Source: SURF-21 sp964462595 (GTDB lineage Bacteria > Actinomycetota > Geothermincolia > Geothermincolales > RBG-13-55-18). From it: a stretch of 37,142 nt of DNA. This document shows, piece by piece, positions 15,748 through 23,923 of the stretch (position 1 is the stretch's first letter; every line of letters starts with the position of its first letter). Location: positions 1 to 37,142 of the forward strand of contig CAYWXM010000052.1 of assembly GCA_964462595.1 (NCBI GenBank), in the 5' to 3' direction. The notes under the pieces were generated by a model. The model saw nothing but the letters and a program-made list of their open reading frames with translations. It did no database searches and was not told the DNA's origin. Both the position numbers and the translations under genes were made by a program.

Positions 15748-17454
15748 TTATGCGTCGGGCTTGTTTTTCTCCTCCTCTATGAGCACCCTCCTGAGCACTT
15801 TGCCCACCATGGTCTTGGGCAGCTCGGCACGGAACTCCACCGCCGTCGGGACCTTGTACTTGGAGAGCTTGTCGCGGCAGAAGTCGATTATCTCCTCCTC
15901 CGTGGCCGTCTGACCTTCCTTGAGCACGACGTAAGCTTTCACCGTCTCACCGCGCTTGGGGTCGGGCACGCCGGCCACCGCAACGTCCTCCACCTTGGGA
16001 TGCTCGAATATGACCTCCTCGACGTCACGGGGATAGATATTGTAACCGCTGGCTATGATCATGTCCTTCTTGCGGTCCACGATGTAGAAGAAGCCCGTCT
16101 CGTCGGCGCTGGCTATGTCCCCGGTGTAAAGCCAGCCCTCGTCGTCCATGACGTTTCTGGTCTCCTCGGGCATGTCCCAGTACCCCTTCATCACCTGGGG
16201 ACCTTTCACCGCGAGCTCCCCTATCTCTCCCAGGGGAAGCTCCCTGTTGCGGTCCTCGACGTCCACGATCTTCACCTCGGTATTGGGGACGGGCATGCCT
16301 ATGCTACCCGCCTTGCGTATCCCGTCCAGGGGATTGGCGTGGGTCACCGGGCTGGATTCCGACAGCCCGTATCCCTCCACCAGCTTGCCGCCGGTGAGCC
16401 TCTCGAACTCCTGCTGCACTTCCACCGGCAGGGGAGCGGCGCCGGAGAGGCAGGCGCGGATACTGGTTACGTCCATCTTCCCGCTCTTTACGCCGGGGTT
16501 GTTGATGAGCGCGATATACATGGCAGGGACGCCTGGGAAGAGGGTGGTCCGGTGCTTGCTTATGGCCTTGAGGACCATGTGCAGGTCGCGCGGGTTGGGT
16601 ATGAGCACCAGGGCCGCGCCGGAGAGTATGCCGAAGTTCATATCCACGGTCATGCCGTAGGAATGGAAGAAGGGCAGCGTACACAGGATTACCTCCTGGC
16701 CCAGCTTGATGTCGGGAAACCATGCCAGGCACTGGTGTACGTTGGCCACCAGGTTGCGGTGGGTGAGCATGGCCCCCTTGGACACGCCCGTCGTGCCCCC
16801 GGTGTACTGGAACACCGCCAGGTCCTCGGCTGGATCTATCTCTGCCTGCGGCCTCTGCGGCGAAGCCTGCGCCATCAGTTCCTTCAGCTCGTGCATCCCC
16901 TTGAGGCCGAAGGAAGCGGCGTCCATGTCCACCTCTACGTGTGTCCCTTCCTTCTTTGCCTTTATGGGCTCGAGGAGGTTGAGCGGGAACTTGAGGTAAT
17001 CCTTGACGTGGGTGACTATGAGGTGATCGGGCTTCACGTTCTCGAGGGCAGCCTTGACCGCGGGCCACATGAGGTCCAGGATCACCATGACCTTGGCCCC
17101 CGAGTCGCGCAGCTGGTGTTCGATCTCCCGCTCCGAATAGAGCGGGTTGAACATCACCGCCACCGCTCCCAGCTTCACCGCACCGTAATAAGCGAAGACC
17201 ATCTGGGGGATGTTGGGCATCTGCAGCGCTACGCGGTCGCCCTTCTGGACTCCCAATTTCTTGAGCACATTTGCGAAGCGGTTGGCCAGCTCGTCCAACT
17301 TCGCGTAAGAGATCTTGTTGTTGATGAAGATCACGGCCACGTTTCCCGGGTATTTGGCGGCGGATCTCTCCAGCATCTCTCCCAGGCTTATGTCCGGGAT
17401 CTCCACCTCTTTCGGCACCCCGGCAGGATAGTTATCGAACCATATCTTTTCCAT
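15748..17454 (-). CDS. fadD: Long-chain acyl-CoA ligase (AMP-forming)
   Basis: This 568-residue member of the ANL adenylating family activates fatty acids to acyl-AMP and then acyl-CoA. The P-loop-like AMP motif YTGGTTGVSKGAMLTH is near residue 215, GYGLSESSPVTHANP near 360, and the hinge and C-terminal WLYTGDIASADETGFFYIVDRKKDMIIASGYNIYPRDVEE and LPKTMVGKVLRR carry the catalytic lysine. The length and the DRKKDMIIASGYNI signature favour a long-chain fatty acyl substrate. The start is the ATG at 17454 behind GGAGGGG. It is a single gene and its 3' end is followed directly by composite repeat copy A. Confidence 0.92.
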   Translation of the reverse strand: MEKIWFDNYPAGVPKEVEIPDISLGEMLERSAAKYPGNVAVIFINNKISYAKLDELANRFANVLKKLGVQKGDRVALQMPNIPQMVFAYYGAVKLGAVAVMFNPLYSEREIEHQLRDSGAKVMVILDLMWPAVKAALENVKPDHLIVTHVKDYLKFPLNLLEPIKAKKEGTHVEVDMDAASFGLKGMHELKELMAQASPQRPQAEIDPAEDLAVFQYTGGTTGVSKGAMLTHRNLVANVHQCLAWFPDIKLGQEVILCTLPFFHSYGMTVDMNFGILSGAALVLIPNPRDLHMVLKAISKHRTTLFPGVPAMYIALINNPGVKSGKMDVTSIRACLSGAAPLPVEVQQEFERLTGGKLVEGYGLSESSPVTHANPLDGIRKAGSIGMPVPNTEVKIVDVEDRNRELPLGEIGELAVKGPQVMKGYWDMPEETRNVMDDEGWLYTGDIASADETGFFYIVDRKKDMIIASGYNIYPRDVEEVIFEHPKVEDVAVAGVPDPKRGETVKAYVVLKEGQTATEEEIIDFCRDKLSKYKVPTAVEFRAELPKTMVGKVLRRVLIEEEKNKPDA

Positions 17455-17654
17455 GTAGACCCCTCCTTCGCTGTATCCAAGCAGTAATTAATCCCAGGTT
17501 ACGCAGCCATGGAAACCACGCACATCCTGGATATGATGCTGCCGCACCCGGTTGCCTGATCCTGGACCGGGACACTTACGCTGCAGCTCACGATCGCTAC
17601 CGGTATATCACGTCGTCCGGACCCTCACCAGCACCATCAGCGCAACTGGCCGCC

Positions 17655-18752
17655 CTACCTCGAGAGCAGGTCCTCATCTACCTCCAACCCGAGCTGTTTG
17701 ACCGCCAGGCTGAAGTCATGCGGGCTGGTCGAGGCCGAAACCGCGACCTTGTAATCCACGAGGCCGTACCTGTATAAGTCAACCAGCGACTGGTCAAAGG
17801 TCTGCATGCCGTAGAACTCGCCCTCTGCGATGATCTCCCTCATCACCGTAGTCGGTTCCTCCCCGATCAGCGCCTCCGCCATGCGCCCCGTCATCACCAG
17901 GACTTCCACCGCGGGGACCCGGCCGCTGTGGTCCTTGAGGGGTAGCAGGCGCTGCGAAACGACCCCCTTGAGCACGCTGGACAGGGTCAGCCGGATCTGT
18001 TTCTGCTGCTGGGGCGGGAAGAAATCGATTATGCGGTTTACGGTTTCCGTGGTATCGATGGTATGGAAGGTGGAGAGGACGAGGTGGCCGGTCATGGCTA
18101 CGCTCATGGCGGCCGTAACCGTCTCGGGATCCCTCATCTCGCCGATGAGTATGACGTCCGGATCCTGGCGGGTGATATATTTCAGCGCATCTTCGTAGCT
18201 GTCCGTATCGCTGCCGATCTCCCTCTGATGCACGATGCTCTTCTTGTCGACATGCAGCACCTCGATGGGATCCTCGATGGTTATTATATTCACCTGCTCG
18301 TTCGTGTTGATATGGTCGATTATCGCCGCCAGGGTTGTGGTCTTTCCCGCTCCTGCCGGTCCTGTCACCAGTATCAATCCGCGCCGCTCCATGGATAGGC
18401 GGCGAAGAGCGGGGGGAAGCCCGAGCTCCTCGAAGGTCGGCACGGAAGTGGTCAACACACGCCGGATGGCTACACCGACCGTTCCACGCTGTTTGAAGAT
18501 ATTGGCGCGAAACCTGCCCAGCCCCGCGATGCTGTACGCGAAATCCACCTCGTTCTGCTCCGCGAACTTTTTAGCCTGCTTCTCGTTCATGAGGGCGTAG
18601 GCGGCCTCCACGGTATCGGTAGGGGACAGGCGAGGATAATCCGGCTTAATCAGTTGCCCGTCAATGCGGAAATATGGAGGCCCTCCAGCTTTGATATGCA
18701 AGTCCGAAGCCTGCTTGTCGACCATATATTGCAGAAGATTCTGGACGTCCAT
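17655..18752 (-). CDS. pilT: Type IV pilus retraction ATPase, PilT family
   Basis: A 365-residue secretion-ATPase-superfamily protein. The N-terminal domain has the PilT/PilU signature DLHIKAGGPPYFRIDG at residues 17-32. Walker A is GPAGAGKTTT at 131-140, the Asp box follows (ITIEDPIEV), Walker B is ILIGEMRDPET at 201-211 and the His box is TGHLVLSTFHT at 221-231. PilT hexamers drive pilus depolymerisation and twitching. No other pilus gene is in the window, so the rest of the machine must be elsewhere. The start is the ATG at 18752 after GGAGGGG. An in-frame extension to 18929 runs into a repeat element and is not coding. A 200-bp gap to the ligase gene shows nothing recognisable. Confidence 0.9.
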   Translation of the reverse strand: MDVQNLLQYMVDKQASDLHIKAGGPPYFRIDGQLIKPDYPRLSPTDTVEAAYALMNEKQAKKFAEQNEVDFAYSIAGLGRFRANIFKQRGTVGVAIRRVLTTSVPTFEELGLPPALRRLSMERRGLILVTGPAGAGKTTTLAAIIDHINTNEQVNIITIEDPIEVLHVDKKSIVHQREIGSDTDSYEDALKYITRQDPDVILIGEMRDPETVTAAMSVAMTGHLVLSTFHTIDTTETVNRIIDFFPPQQQKQIRLTLSSVLKGVVSQRLLPLKDHSGRVPAVEVLVMTGRMAEALIGEEPTTVMREIIAEGEFYGMQTFDQSLVDLYRYGLVDYKVAVSASTSPHDFSLAVKQLGLEVDEDLLSR

Positions 18753-18798
18753 TCTTTCCCCTCCGCCAATGCCTTCCTGTAAATGTTCAGCATCATTA

Positions 18799-18807
18799 AA
18801 TATACCA
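18799..18807 (-). promoter_or_regulatory. Extended -10 promoter of pilT
   Basis: TGGTATATT on the minus strand is an extended -10 element 46 bases ahead of the pilT start codon. It lies just outside the neighbouring repeat. No good -35 is seen. Confidence 0.45.
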
Positions 18808-18852
18808 TAGACGGAGATTAACATCTGTTTTACCCCTTCCAGGAAGACATGT

Positions 18853-18970
18853 CCCGAGAACCGGGGGTCGATCCGAAGCGACCTTCGCGAGCAGTGTGCT
18901 CGGGAGAGGGTTTTGCTCGGGATTCGCACCCTGCGAGTGCTGAGCGAGGACCGTTACCCCCGGGCTCGGG
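18853..18970 (+). repeat. 118-bp imperfect palindromic repeat
   Basis: The element starts CCCGAGAACCGGGGG and ends CCCCCGGGCTCGGG, giving terminal inverted repeats. It contains the hairpin CGAGCA-GTG-TGCTCG. Aligned by eye, it differs from the reverse complement of 25967-26084 at 10 of 118 positions (about 92% identity) with the same length. It lies upstream of pilT. Size and palindromic form recall ERIC-type intergenic repeats or small MITEs, but the sequence is not one I recognise. Confidence 0.85.
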
Positions 18971-19036
18971 AACAATAAACTGACACTTCCCGAGATCGGG
19001 TAACGGTTATGGTTGCTCCATCTGCGCTGCCACCAG

Positions 19037-19063
19037 CCCGAGAACCGGGGGTCGATCCGAAGC
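19037..19063 (+). repeat. Partial copy of the 118-bp repeat
   Basis: These 27 bases are identical to the first 27 bases of the element at 18853. The match then stops, so only the left end is present. The preceding TCTGCGCTG-containing stretch is shared with sequence near 19193 and, inverted, near 26094. Confidence 0.75.
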
Positions 19064-19102
19064 CCTTCGGGCATAGAAGAGGTTAGTTGGTTGAGACAAC
19101 GT

Positions 19103-19278
19103 CCGGGTGTCGCCTATAAAAAAGAACCTTCCCGAGGCCCGATACAAGGTGGTGGGCTTCCCAAGGTGCGGCGCCCGGTAATAAGCGCCTCGTCTGCGCT
19201 GCCCCTAGCCCGAGAACTACAGGGTCGGTCGCAGCGGAGCGTGTTCAGCGGAGCGAGACCGTTACCCGGAGGCTCGGG
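19103..19278 (+). repeat. Composite dispersed repeat, copy B
   Basis: It starts with the 23-bp block at 19103-19125, identical to that at 15548-15570. CCCGAGGCCC follows at 19131-19140, and a short inner element runs from CCCGAGAACTAC at 19209 through GACCGTTACCC to CTCGGG at 19273-19278. The terminal inverted repeat is 6 bp (CCCGAG/CTCGGG). It lies about 30 bases past the stop of the minus-strand deacetylase gene, in the same relative orientation as copy A, and its sense strand ends with TTCTTTTTT. Together with the 118-bp repeat it fills the 557-bp gap between the deacetylase and pilT. Confidence 0.75.
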
Positions 19279-19309
19279 CCGGTAAAGCGCCGTGCTTGGG
19301 AGCAAGCCC

Positions 19310-20362
19310 TCAGAGAGGCCAATAGCTGGAGAGGGCCTCGCGAGTGGATTCCACTATCTCCATGCCCCGGCTGGAGGAGGGAAATATCGCCTCGCTGTCT
19401 ACCTCCTCCTCCACCCTTATATCCTCCCCCGCCATGACCGCGATAGTGTTGGTCATGGATATGGCGATGCCGGTCAGGTCATAGCCGCCCTCCAGCGCCG
19501 CCATCATCTTCCCACCGCAGAATTCCTCGGCAAAATCCTTGAGGCGTGTCGTCATCTCCGCGTAGGAATGCCCCCGCAGCAACATGGAGCAGAGCTGGTC
19601 GCTGAAATGGCCGTCGTAGCCTGCCGATATAAGCACCAACTCCGGTTGGTATTCCCGGGCGATAGGCAATATCACCTGGTCGAAAGCAGCGAGGTAGACT
19701 TCCTCTCCACTGCGCGCCGGCAGGGGAAAATTGACCGTATAGCCTTCGCCGGCCCCTATCCCTATCTCGCTGTTGCTCCCCGTGCCGGGATAATGCGGGT
19801 ACTGGTGCAGTGAGACGTATAGCACCTTGTCGTCGTCGTAGAAGATATCTTGAAGCCCGTTCCCGTGATGGGCGTCCCAGTCCAGGATGAACACCCTCGA
19901 TACCCCGTATTCGCGCATGGCGAACCGGGAGGCGACGGCATTGTTGTTGAAGAGGCAGAACCCCATGCCACGCTCGGCGGTCGCATGGTGGCCTGGCGGG
20001 CGGACCAGGCAGAACGCGTTGTCGATATCTCCGGAAAAGATACGCTCCAGGCCTTCCAGCACCGCGCCCGTGGACTTGAGGGCCGCATCGTATGAACGGA
20101 CGCCGACATGGGTATCGGGATCCAGCCAACCTCCCCCCGACTCGGCTGTCCTTTCGACCTTCTCGATGTAGCTCCTGGTGTGAACGAGCGCGATCTCGTC
20201 CACGCTCGCGTCGCGTGGAGATATTATACGCACCTTATCGGCAAGCCCGACCCCCTCGATCATCTGCATGGTCATCTGCAACCGCTCGGGACGCTCGGGA
20301 TGGCCGTAACCGTTGTCGTGTTCCAGGTAGATAGGATCGTAAAAGACGGCTGTTGAACTCAT
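19310..20362 (-). CDS. Histone-deacetylase-family deacetylase
   Basis: A 350-residue arginase/deacetylase-fold protein with all family landmarks: HPERPERL near residue 21, RPPGHHA with the catalytic histidine pair, CLFNNNAVA, the zinc-binding FILDWDAHHGNG, SLHQYPHYPGTG, ISAGYDGH with the second zinc aspartate, and ALEGGYD. Bacterial members act as acetylpolyamine amidohydrolases or as AcuC-type protein deacetylases acting on acyl-CoA synthetases. An acyl-CoA ligase gene lies 1.9 kb away, beyond pilT, which is only suggestive. The start is the ATG at 20362. It is a single gene downstream of the NlpC/P60 gene, and its 3' end runs into composite repeat copy B. Confidence 0.92.
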   Translation of the reverse strand: MSSTAVFYDPIYLEHDNGYGHPERPERLQMTMQMIEGVGLADKVRIISPRDASVDEIALVHTRSYIEKVERTAESGGGWLDPDTHVGVRSYDAALKSTGAVLEGLERIFSGDIDNAFCLVRPPGHHATAERGMGFCLFNNNAVASRFAMREYGVSRVFILDWDAHHGNGLQDIFYDDDKVLYVSLHQYPHYPGTGSNSEIGIGAGEGYTVNFPLPARSGEEVYLAAFDQVILPIAREYQPELVLISAGYDGHFSDQLCSMLLRGHSYAEMTTRLKDFAEEFCGGKMMAALEGGYDLTGIAISMTNTIAVMAGEDIRVEEEVDSEAIFPSSSRGMEIVESTREALSSYWPL

Positions 20363-20425
20363 TTTAGATAACCCCCGGTAGCCGCTGCCGGCCTCTCGCT
20401 CAGACTCGAGATATCAAACCCGAGT

Positions 20426-21457
20426 TCAATAATTGATGCGGACGGCGCCGCAGAAATCCCTGCGCCTTCCCAGGTCAGCGATGCGCACCACGTCGCCGGT
20501 ATGGGGAGCGTGGACATACTGCCCGCCCCCGATGTACATGCCCACGTGCCCGTATCCATGAAAGAATACAAGGTCGCCTTGCTGAAGCTCGCCGTAGGAA
20601 ACCGGTGTCCCGCAGCGCGCCTGCATGTACGAACTGTGCGGCAGGCTCACTCCCACCTGGGCATAACAGTACATCACCAGCCCCGAACAATCGAAGACGT
20701 TGGGGCCCGAGCCGGCGTACTTATAGGGCTTCCCCAGCTGTGCGTAGGCGACCTGGACTACTGCCGATGCGTAAGGTGGGGGAGGTGGAGGGGGGGTACG
20801 GGGATAGGTAACGCTGGTCCTGGGGCTGGTGACCACCTGATTGGCGGCTTCCTGGGCAATGAGCGCGTTGACTTCGGCCTCCACCCCGCTCATGAGGCTC
20901 TGCCTCCGCTGCAGGTCGTTCTCTATCTGGCTCTTCTGCGTGCTCAACTGAGCCACGGCCGCGTCCAGTTCGGCCTTCTGGTTCTGCAGGCCCGCCTTGG
21001 CAGCTTCCACTTCTTCGCGCGAGGTGAGCGTTGAGGTTATGATGTCGACGTCACCACCACCGATACGCTGGGCACGGTCCAGGTTCGTATACAGGTCGTC
21101 GACCGTCTGGCACTCGGTGATCACTTCCAGGATATCGGCGTTGCCGGATTTGTAGATCTCGCGCAGGCGGTCTCCGAGGATATCCTTTCTCTGCTCCAGT
21201 TCGGCATTGAGCGCGGCCAGTTTCTGCTCCATCTCGGTGATCTCGGCCCTCGTCTGCTCCACCCTGAGGTTTGTCAGGTTATACTGCTCGGTCACCGTCT
21301 CCAGCTGCGCGTCGATCTTCTGAACCTCGTTCTTGATGCTCTCGAGCTCGTTTTTCTTGTCCTGCACGCGGTCGGCGTAGGTAAAGCCGCTGCTTACTAC
21401 CATAAGGATCGCAGAAAGCATCACGCTTAGCGCGATGGTCGCTGTCTTCCTGGTCAT
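20426..21457 (-). CDS. Secreted NlpC/P60 peptidoglycan hydrolase with coiled coil
   Basis: A 343-residue exported protein. Residues 1-28 form a signal peptide ending near TYADR; residues 30-205 are a long coiled coil of the kind that auto-inhibits or recruits such enzymes to FtsEX-like complexes. A proline-rich linker (seven prolines in a row near 222-228) leads to the C40 NlpC/P60 domain. The catalytic cysteine is C257 in NVFDCSGLV, the histidine is H304 in GHVGMYIG, and H316 in YVHAPHTG is probably the third member. It should cleave stem peptides during cell separation or growth. The start is the ATG at 21457. The 219-bp upstream gap contains two GGTATGCG direct repeats but no recognised riboswitch. 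Confidence 0.92.
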   Translation of the reverse strand: MTRKTATIALSVMLSAILMVVSSGFTYADRVQDKKNELESIKNEVQKIDAQLETVTEQYNLTNLRVEQTRAEITEMEQKLAALNAELEQRKDILGDRLREIYKSGNADILEVITECQTVDDLYTNLDRAQRIGGGDVDIITSTLTSREEVEAAKAGLQNQKAELDAAVAQLSTQKSQIENDLQRRQSLMSGVEAEVNALIAQEAANQVVTSPRTSVTYPRTPPPPPPPYASAVVQVAYAQLGKPYKYAGSGPNVFDCSGLVMYCYAQVGVSLPHSSYMQARCGTPVSYGELQQGDLVFFHGYGHVGMYIGGGQYVHAPHTGDVVRIADLGRRRDFCGAVRINY

Positions 21458-21676
21458 ACGAACAAACCTCCATGCTTTACTGTGGGCCCGAGCCCCGGAT
21501 ATCTCACTCAGTCCATTCTATCCTTTTAAAGAATAATTCATGCTAAATGATAACATACCCTTCCCGTTTCTGTTCCTTTGACGGTATAGAGTCCGTTTTG
21601 TTCCGCTACCATAAAGGCTGGTATGCGGTCTTCCTTAATGGTATGCGTATATACGATGGTCGTCGCGTTCGGCCTA

Positions 21677-23437
21677 TCAATCGGCGGAAAAAACCAGCGT
21701 AGCCTCGTTTCCCTCCCGGTTGAAAGTGAGTTCGTCCGCATAATGGCTGACTATCAGTAGCCCCCGGCCTCGCTCCGAGAGCACGTCCGGCACCCATTCG
21801 TTCGTTTTTTTCTGGCGCAGGTAATCGAACCCCTCGCCTTCGTCACGTACACGGATGGTAGCGCGCCGCGGCTCGGCCTTGACGGTTATGTACACCTTCT
21901 TGGATTCGTCACAGCGGTTGCCATGCTCCATGGCGTTGTGCAGAAGCTCCTCCAGGCATAGGCGCAGGGTCACGGGGTCCTTGAGCCCCTCGAAACCCTG
22001 CAGGGTATCCAGGACGCTGTTTATCACGTAGCGGATCTGCAACACATCTGTTCCCACGGTCATGGTGAGGTCATAGAGGTCCTCGAGCTCAAGCACCATG
22101 ATGGCTATATCGTCCGGCTGGGGGGCATCGCCGGAGAAAAGCATTATCTCGTCGGCCAGGGCATCGAGAAAGGCCTCGATATCCTGCCCGGCGAGCGACT
22201 TTACCACTTCCACCAGCCTTTTCCTGCCCAGCACCTCCCCCTTGGAATTGAGGGCGCCCGTGAGGCCGTCCGTGTACAGCAGAATGCGGTCTCCCCGTTC
22301 GAGCTTTACAGTTTTTTCCTGGTAGGCGCCGTCTTCCATCAGCCCGACCGGGAATCCCTCTCCCTCCAGGTAATCGAAATCACCGCTTCGCCCCCGCAAC
22401 AGGAGCGGTGGCTCATGCCCCGCCTTGGTATAGGTGAGGGTATTCTCGTTGTTATCGTAAAAAGCATAGAACAGGGTGGCGAAGCCGTACTGAGACTCGT
22501 TGAAAAAGCGGCGGAAGGCGGCGTTGGCCTCGTTCAGAATGGTGCGTGGTGAATTATGATGCCTGCCCACTTCGTAGAGGATGGTGGTGAGCACGGACAT
22601 TATCAGCGCCGCCGGCATGCCCTTGTTGGCGACGTCACCGATCATGATGCCGAACTTGTTGGGACAGAACTGGGTCCGCAGGTTCTGACAGCGGTCCTGC
22701 ATTTCAGGTGAACAGTAAAAACAGAAACGCGAATCGCGGTCCAGCGGTATAACGCTGAAAAAATCGCCTCCTACCGCCGACGCGGGCATAAGTCTCGAAA
22801 CCATGCGTATGGAAGCGCAGGGCACGTGGGTGGAGATGATGGAACGCTGGATACGGCTGGCCATGCGCAGCTCTTTTTTCAGGTGGTCCTGGTCTTTTCT
22901 GATCGCCTGGTAAAGCCTCGCGTTCTCGATGACCACGGCGGCCATATCCGCAAAGGACGCGAGGTATTCCAGGTCCACCTGGTCGAAACGGCGCTCGCTT
23001 GTCGTGTTGGAGATATTCAGAACGCCGGTCACTTTACCCCCAGCGCTCAGTGGCACCGCCAGCGCGCTTTTCACGCTGGGGTCGCTGCCGGTGAAACGCC
23101 GGTCCGAGACCACGTCCTGAAGTATAAGGGGTTCACCCTGTTCAGCGACCCATCCGGCTATACCCTCTCCCGGGGGGATACGGATCTCGCGTGAAGTCTC
23201 CAAGCCGCGAGAAGCTTTGACCACGAGCTCTCCCGTCTCCTCATCCACGAGCATGATGCTTCCGCGGTCCGCCTCCAGCAGCTCCAGCGCCTGTTCGACC
23301 ACCCGGTCCAGGCGCGTGGTCAGGCTAAGCGTGGTGGCCAGCAGGCGTCCGATGCGGTATAGGTCCCCGTTGGTTGCTGTCTCCTGTGGTGAGCCTCGCG
23401 CCCCTTGTCCGGTTTCCTTTATCATCTCCGTGCTCAC
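21677..23437 (-). CDS. GAF-PPM phosphatase-HATPase partner-switching regulator
   Basis: A 586-residue three-domain signalling protein. Residues 28-180 are a GAF sensor, about 190-450 a SpoIIE/RsbU-type PPM phosphatase (GGDFF near 225, IMIGDVANKGMPAAL at 264-277, YTDGLTGALN, PDDIAIMVLEL), and about 455-586 a HATPase_c domain of the RsbW anti-sigma kinase type with LCLEELLHNAMEHGN and SERGRGLLIVSHYAD. It can thus both phosphorylate and dephosphorylate a STAS partner. Inside the phosphatase an insert holds four cysteines (239, 242, 250, 258) in CX2CX7CX7C spacing, which is unusual and suggests a zinc or redox site. The GTG start at 23437 overlaps the STAS stop by four bases, implying translational coupling. 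No sigma-factor gene is adjacent. Confidence 0.9.
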   Translation of the reverse strand: MSTEMIKETGQGARGSPQETATNGDLYRIGRLLATTLSLTTRLDRVVEQALELLEADRGSIMLVDEETGELVVKASRGLETSREIRIPPGEGIAGWVAEQGEPLILQDVVSDRRFTGSDPSVKSALAVPLSAGGKVTGVLNISNTTSERRFDQVDLEYLASFADMAAVVIENARLYQAIRKDQDHLKKELRMASRIQRSIISTHVPCASIRMVSRLMPASAVGGDFFSVIPLDRDSRFCFYCSPEMQDRCQNLRTQFCPNKFGIMIGDVANKGMPAALIMSVLTTILYEVGRHHNSPRTILNEANAAFRRFFNESQYGFATLFYAFYDNNENTLTYTKAGHEPPLLLRGRSGDFDYLEGEGFPVGLMEDGAYQEKTVKLERGDRILLYTDGLTGALNSKGEVLGRKRLVEVVKSLAGQDIEAFLDALADEIMLFSGDAPQPDDIAIMVLELEDLYDLTMTVGTDVLQIRYVINSVLDTLQGFEGLKDPVTLRLCLEELLHNAMEHGNRCDESKKVYITVKAEPRRATIRVRDEGEGFDYLRQKKTNEWVPDVLSERGRGLLIVSHYADELTFNREGNEATLVFSAD

Positions 23438-23778
23438 TTGAAGCTCCCGATGGCCTCCTCTTCGTCCTCGTAGATGTCGATTATCTTTGTAAAGCGCACA
23501 ACGTCAAGGAGTTCCTTGATGGCATCGCCAGCCCTCAGGATCTTCAGCCCTCCCTTGTTTTGAGTCGACTTCTTGTAGGCGTCGGCGATTATGCTCAATC
23601 CCGCGGTGTTAATGTAGGTAAGCCCGTCGATATCCAGGATGATATTGTAGCAATTATCCTTGAAAACCCCTTCGACGGTCTCTCCAAAAAGCTCAACCGT
23701 TTCGGAGTCGATCACCTCCGATACCTTGATGATGGCGATCTCTCCCATATCCCCGGCCCTCGACACCGCTATCTCCAT
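23434..23778 (-). CDS. STAS-domain anti-sigma factor antagonist
   Basis: A 114-residue STAS protein (SpoIIAA/RsbV type). The loop that carries the phosphoacceptor reads LTYINTAGLSII, so threonine sits where family members usually have serine (DSSGL). Phosphorylation would be by the HATPase domain of the next gene and reversal by its PPM domain. The start is the ATG at 23778 behind GGAGAGGAGG; a longer in-frame start at 23847 is less likely. Its gene overlaps the phosphatase gene by four bases. Upstream, it is divergent from the chelatase-type ATPase gene across a very AT-rich gap. Confidence 0.9.
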   Translation of the reverse strand: MEIAVSRAGDMGEIAIIKVSEVIDSETVELFGETVEGVFKDNCYNIILDIDGLTYINTAGLSIIADAYKKSTQNKGGLKILRAGDAIKELLDVVRFTKIIDIYEDEEEAIGSFK

Positions 23779-23854
23779 GAACCTACCTCCTCTCCGACTA
23801 CCTGGATATATTGGACAATGAAGGTATCGGCACAAGGACGCCGTCATTTAAATG

Positions 23855-23898
23855 ACTATATATAGTGTTGATTAAGAGAAAAAATTACTATATATTGT
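23855..23898 (+). promoter_or_regulatory. Promoter with paired palindromic operator candidates
   Basis: TTGATT (23868-23873), a 17-bp spacer and TATATT (23891-23896) form a good promoter for the chelatase-type ATPase gene. The perfect 12-bp palindrome ACTATATATAGT lies at 23855-23866, just upstream of the -35. A near copy, ACTATATATTGT (10 of 12 matches), covers the -10 at 23887-23898. The two are 32 bp apart, close to three helical turns, as expected for cooperative binding of one regulator. The gap is shared with the divergent STAS gene. Confidence 0.55.
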
Positions 23899-23923
23899 AT
23901 AAAAAAGAGACAAGGATGGTCGC

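Noticed and set aside
16000..17487. 495-codon open frame antisense to the acyl-CoA ligase
   Set aside because: Complete overlap with a clear adenylating enzyme and a translation rich in His and Val without domains; a high-GC artefact.
18753..18929. N-terminal extension of pilT into a stretch encoding RAHCSRRSLRIDPRFSG
   Set aside because: The same peptide appears at the translated copy near 26030 because both lie in the 118-bp palindromic repeat. The good ribosome site and the family alignment place the pilT start at 18752.
21458..21676. c-di-AMP (ydaO-type) riboswitch ahead of the NlpC/P60 gene
   Set aside because: Such switches often precede cell-wall hydrolases, but I could not find the conserved core motifs in this gap.
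21538..21741. 67-codon minus-strand frame between the phosphatase and NlpC/P60 genes
   Set aside because: It begins inside the phosphatase gene in another frame, has no ribosome site and no protein-like pattern.
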